64,000 nt of DNA, from positions 4,960,001-5,024,000 of the forward strand of contig NW_027480450.1 of the NCBI RefSeq assembly GCF_051401765.1. The letters run 5' to 3'. Below the pieces are notes generated by a model. It was given only the letters and a program-made list of their open reading frames with translations. It searched no databases and was not told the origin of the DNA. The stretch comes from Calliopsis andreniformis. Its lineage: Eukaryota > Arthropoda > Insecta > Hymenoptera > Andrenidae. Made by a program: the position numbers and the translations under genes. Shown piece by piece: positions 62,821-64,000 of the stretch (within the stretch, counting starts at the first letter, position 1; each line of letters starts with the position of its first letter).

Positions 62821-64000
62821 CAGTACTCAAACTTCAATCCTCAATCCTCAATCCTCAATCCTCAATCCTCTACCTTCAATCATCAATATTCAATCTTCAA
62901 TCCTCAATCCTCAATCCTCAGTCCTCAATCCTCAGTCCTCAAACCTCAATCCTGAATCCTCAATCCTGAATCCTCAATCTTCAGCCCCCAGTCCTCAACA
63001 ATCAGTTGTCAATCCTCAATCCTCAATAGAATATCCTCAATTCACAGTTTTCAATGCTCAATACACAATCTGCAATCTTCAAATCTCTATCCACGAACAT
63101 CTACTCTCATCACTCAACCCTCAACACTCAGTCCTCAATGTTCAATCCTCAATCCTCAATTATCAATCTTCAACCCTCAGTACTGAATCTTCAATACTCA
63201 GTCCTCAATCCTCAATCCTCAATCCTCAATCCTCAACCCTCAATCCTCAATCCTCAATATTCAATCCTCAATACTCAATCTTCAATACTCAATCCTCAAT
63301 TCTCAATCCTCAATCCTCAATCCTCAATCGTCAATCTTCAACTCTGAATACTCAATCTTCAATCCTCAATCCTCAAACCTCAACCCTCATTCTTCAATCC
63401 TCAATACCCAATCCTCAATCTTCAATCCTCAATCCTCAATCCTCAATTCTCAATCCTCAATCCTCAGACCTCAGTCCTCAATCCTCAATCCTCAACCCTC
63501 AGCTCTCATCCTCAATCCTCAATCCTCAATCCTCAATCCTCAATCCTCAATCCTCAATCTTCAGTCCTCAATACTCAATCTTCAATCCTCAACCCTCAGT
63601 CCTCAAACCTCAATTCTGAATACTCAATTCTGAATTCTCAATCTTCAGCCCTCAGTCCTCAACAATCAGCTGTCAATCCTCAATCCTCAATAGAATATCC
63701 TCAATTCACAGTTTTCAATACTCAATACTCAATCTGCAATCTTCAAATCTCTATCCACAAACATCAATTGTCATCACTCAACCCTCAACACTCAGTCCTC
63801 AATGTTCAATCCTCAATTCCCAATTCTCAACCTTCAATTCTCAATACTGAATCTTCAATCCTCAATACTCAACCTTCAATCCTCAAGACTCAATCCTCAA
63901 TCCTCAATCCTCAATCCTTAATCCTTAACCCTCAGTCCTCAATCCTCAGTCATCAATACTCAATCTTCAATACTGAATCCTCAATCCTCAATTCTCAATC
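62820..64000. repeat. Terminal segment of a different subfamily
   Basis: Heptamer array resembling the 45,720-46,060 and 18,665-19,200 segments (L1 with CCACGAACATC near 63,090, then ATATTCAATCC). L1 cores lie at about 63,043 and 63,707. The array is still running at the last base, so the satellite continues beyond the window. Confidence 0.8.

Larger units (their letters stand above)
1..64000. repeat. Heptanucleotide satellite array (TCCTCAA)n filling the window
   Basis: The sequence is a continuous tandem array of TCCTCAA and close variants (TACTCAA, TCTTCAA, TTCTCAA, TCATCAA, TCCCCAA, TCCTCAG, TCCTGAA, TCCTTAA, ACCTCAA, CCCTCAA). Even strongly diverged stretches keep the 7-bp register, apart from occasional 6- or 8-bp units. 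Nowhere does a stretch of 300 bases look unique. The plus strand is very poor in G. No coding gene, RNA gene or mobile element interrupts it. The size and higher-order structure fit a eukaryotic satellite; both array ends lie outside the window, so its full length is unknown. Organism and chromosomal position are not determinable from this sequence. Confidence 0.97.

Noticed and set aside
1..64000. CRISPR array
   Set aside because: There are no short identical repeats separated by unique spacers; the sequence between L1 copies is the same heptamer satellite and L1 spacing ranges from 182 bp to over 1.7 kb.
1..64000. Cyanobacterial-type short heptamer repeats
   Set aside because: Heptamer repeats are known in filamentous cyanobacteria, but as short intergenic tracts. 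A 64-kb array without a gene and with kilobase higher-order units does not fit.
1..64000. True telomere
   Set aside because: The unit is highly degenerate, has multi-kilobase higher-order structure, and shows no uniform terminal tract.
1..64000. Inserted transposon or retroelement
   Set aside because: No stretch leaves the heptamer register for more than a few bases, and no transposase, reverse transcriptase or terminal inverted repeats are visible.
1..64000. Minus-strand AGGA/GAGG runs as ribosome binding sites
   Set aside because: They occur every 7 bp simply because they are the repeat, and each minus frame is closed by TGA every 21 bp.
1..64000. tRNA or rRNA genes
   Set aside because: No cloverleaf-like or conserved rRNA segment was seen; composition is uniform repeat throughout.

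Overview
The whole 64 kb window is one uninterrupted satellite array built on a 7-bp unit, TCCTCAA on the given strand (TTGAGGA on the other). That is roughly 9,100 tandem units. I find no protein-coding gene, tRNA, rRNA, transposon, CRISPR array or unique single-copy stretch. Every open frame is a by-product of the repeat: 7 is not divisible by 3, so all three plus frames of a perfect array read the same heptapeptide (SSILNPQ), while all three minus frames carry a TGA stop every 21 bp.

The scale, degeneracy and multi-kilobase higher-order structure suggest a eukaryotic nuclear chromosome (centromeric, pericentromeric, subtelomeric or other heterochromatic satellite). The window holds no gene or lineage marker, so I cannot name the organism. 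A perfect array would be 43% G+C, with almost no G on the plus strand.

The array is hierarchical. Level 1 is the heptamer and its single-base variants. Level 2 is a set of recurring diverged modules that still keep the 7-bp register. The main one, here called L1, is about 17 heptamers long and I count about 83 copies by eye; others are L1b, a relative of L1, and L2. Level 3 is a series of tandem duplications of 0.18 to 6.1 kb. From left to right: a 5,245-bp tandem duplication (about 390-10,890) with 1,326/1,193-bp sub-repeats; a diverged partial copy (10,890-13,250); a mosaic zone (13,250-18,376); a 6,149-bp-spaced duplication (18,376-30,154); a 3,716-bp tandem duplication overlapping it (28,745-36,189); a 2 x 300-bp duplication (36,340-36,939); a mosaic (36,940-38,683); three copies of a 1,183/1,155-bp unit (38,684-42,204); a mosaic (42,205-46,245); a 1,161-bp-spaced duplication (46,246-48,036); three copies of an approximately 5-kb unit (48,622-62,820); and a tail of a different subfamily.

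Nothing here works as a gene set. The interest lies in how the array evolved (nested unequal exchange, phase-preserving and phase-shifting steps), in why L1 stays recognisable across the array, and in whether the extreme strand asymmetry matters for chromatin or transcription. All boundaries and counts are by eye, with junctions uncertain by about 10-20 bp because the flanks are themselves repeats.
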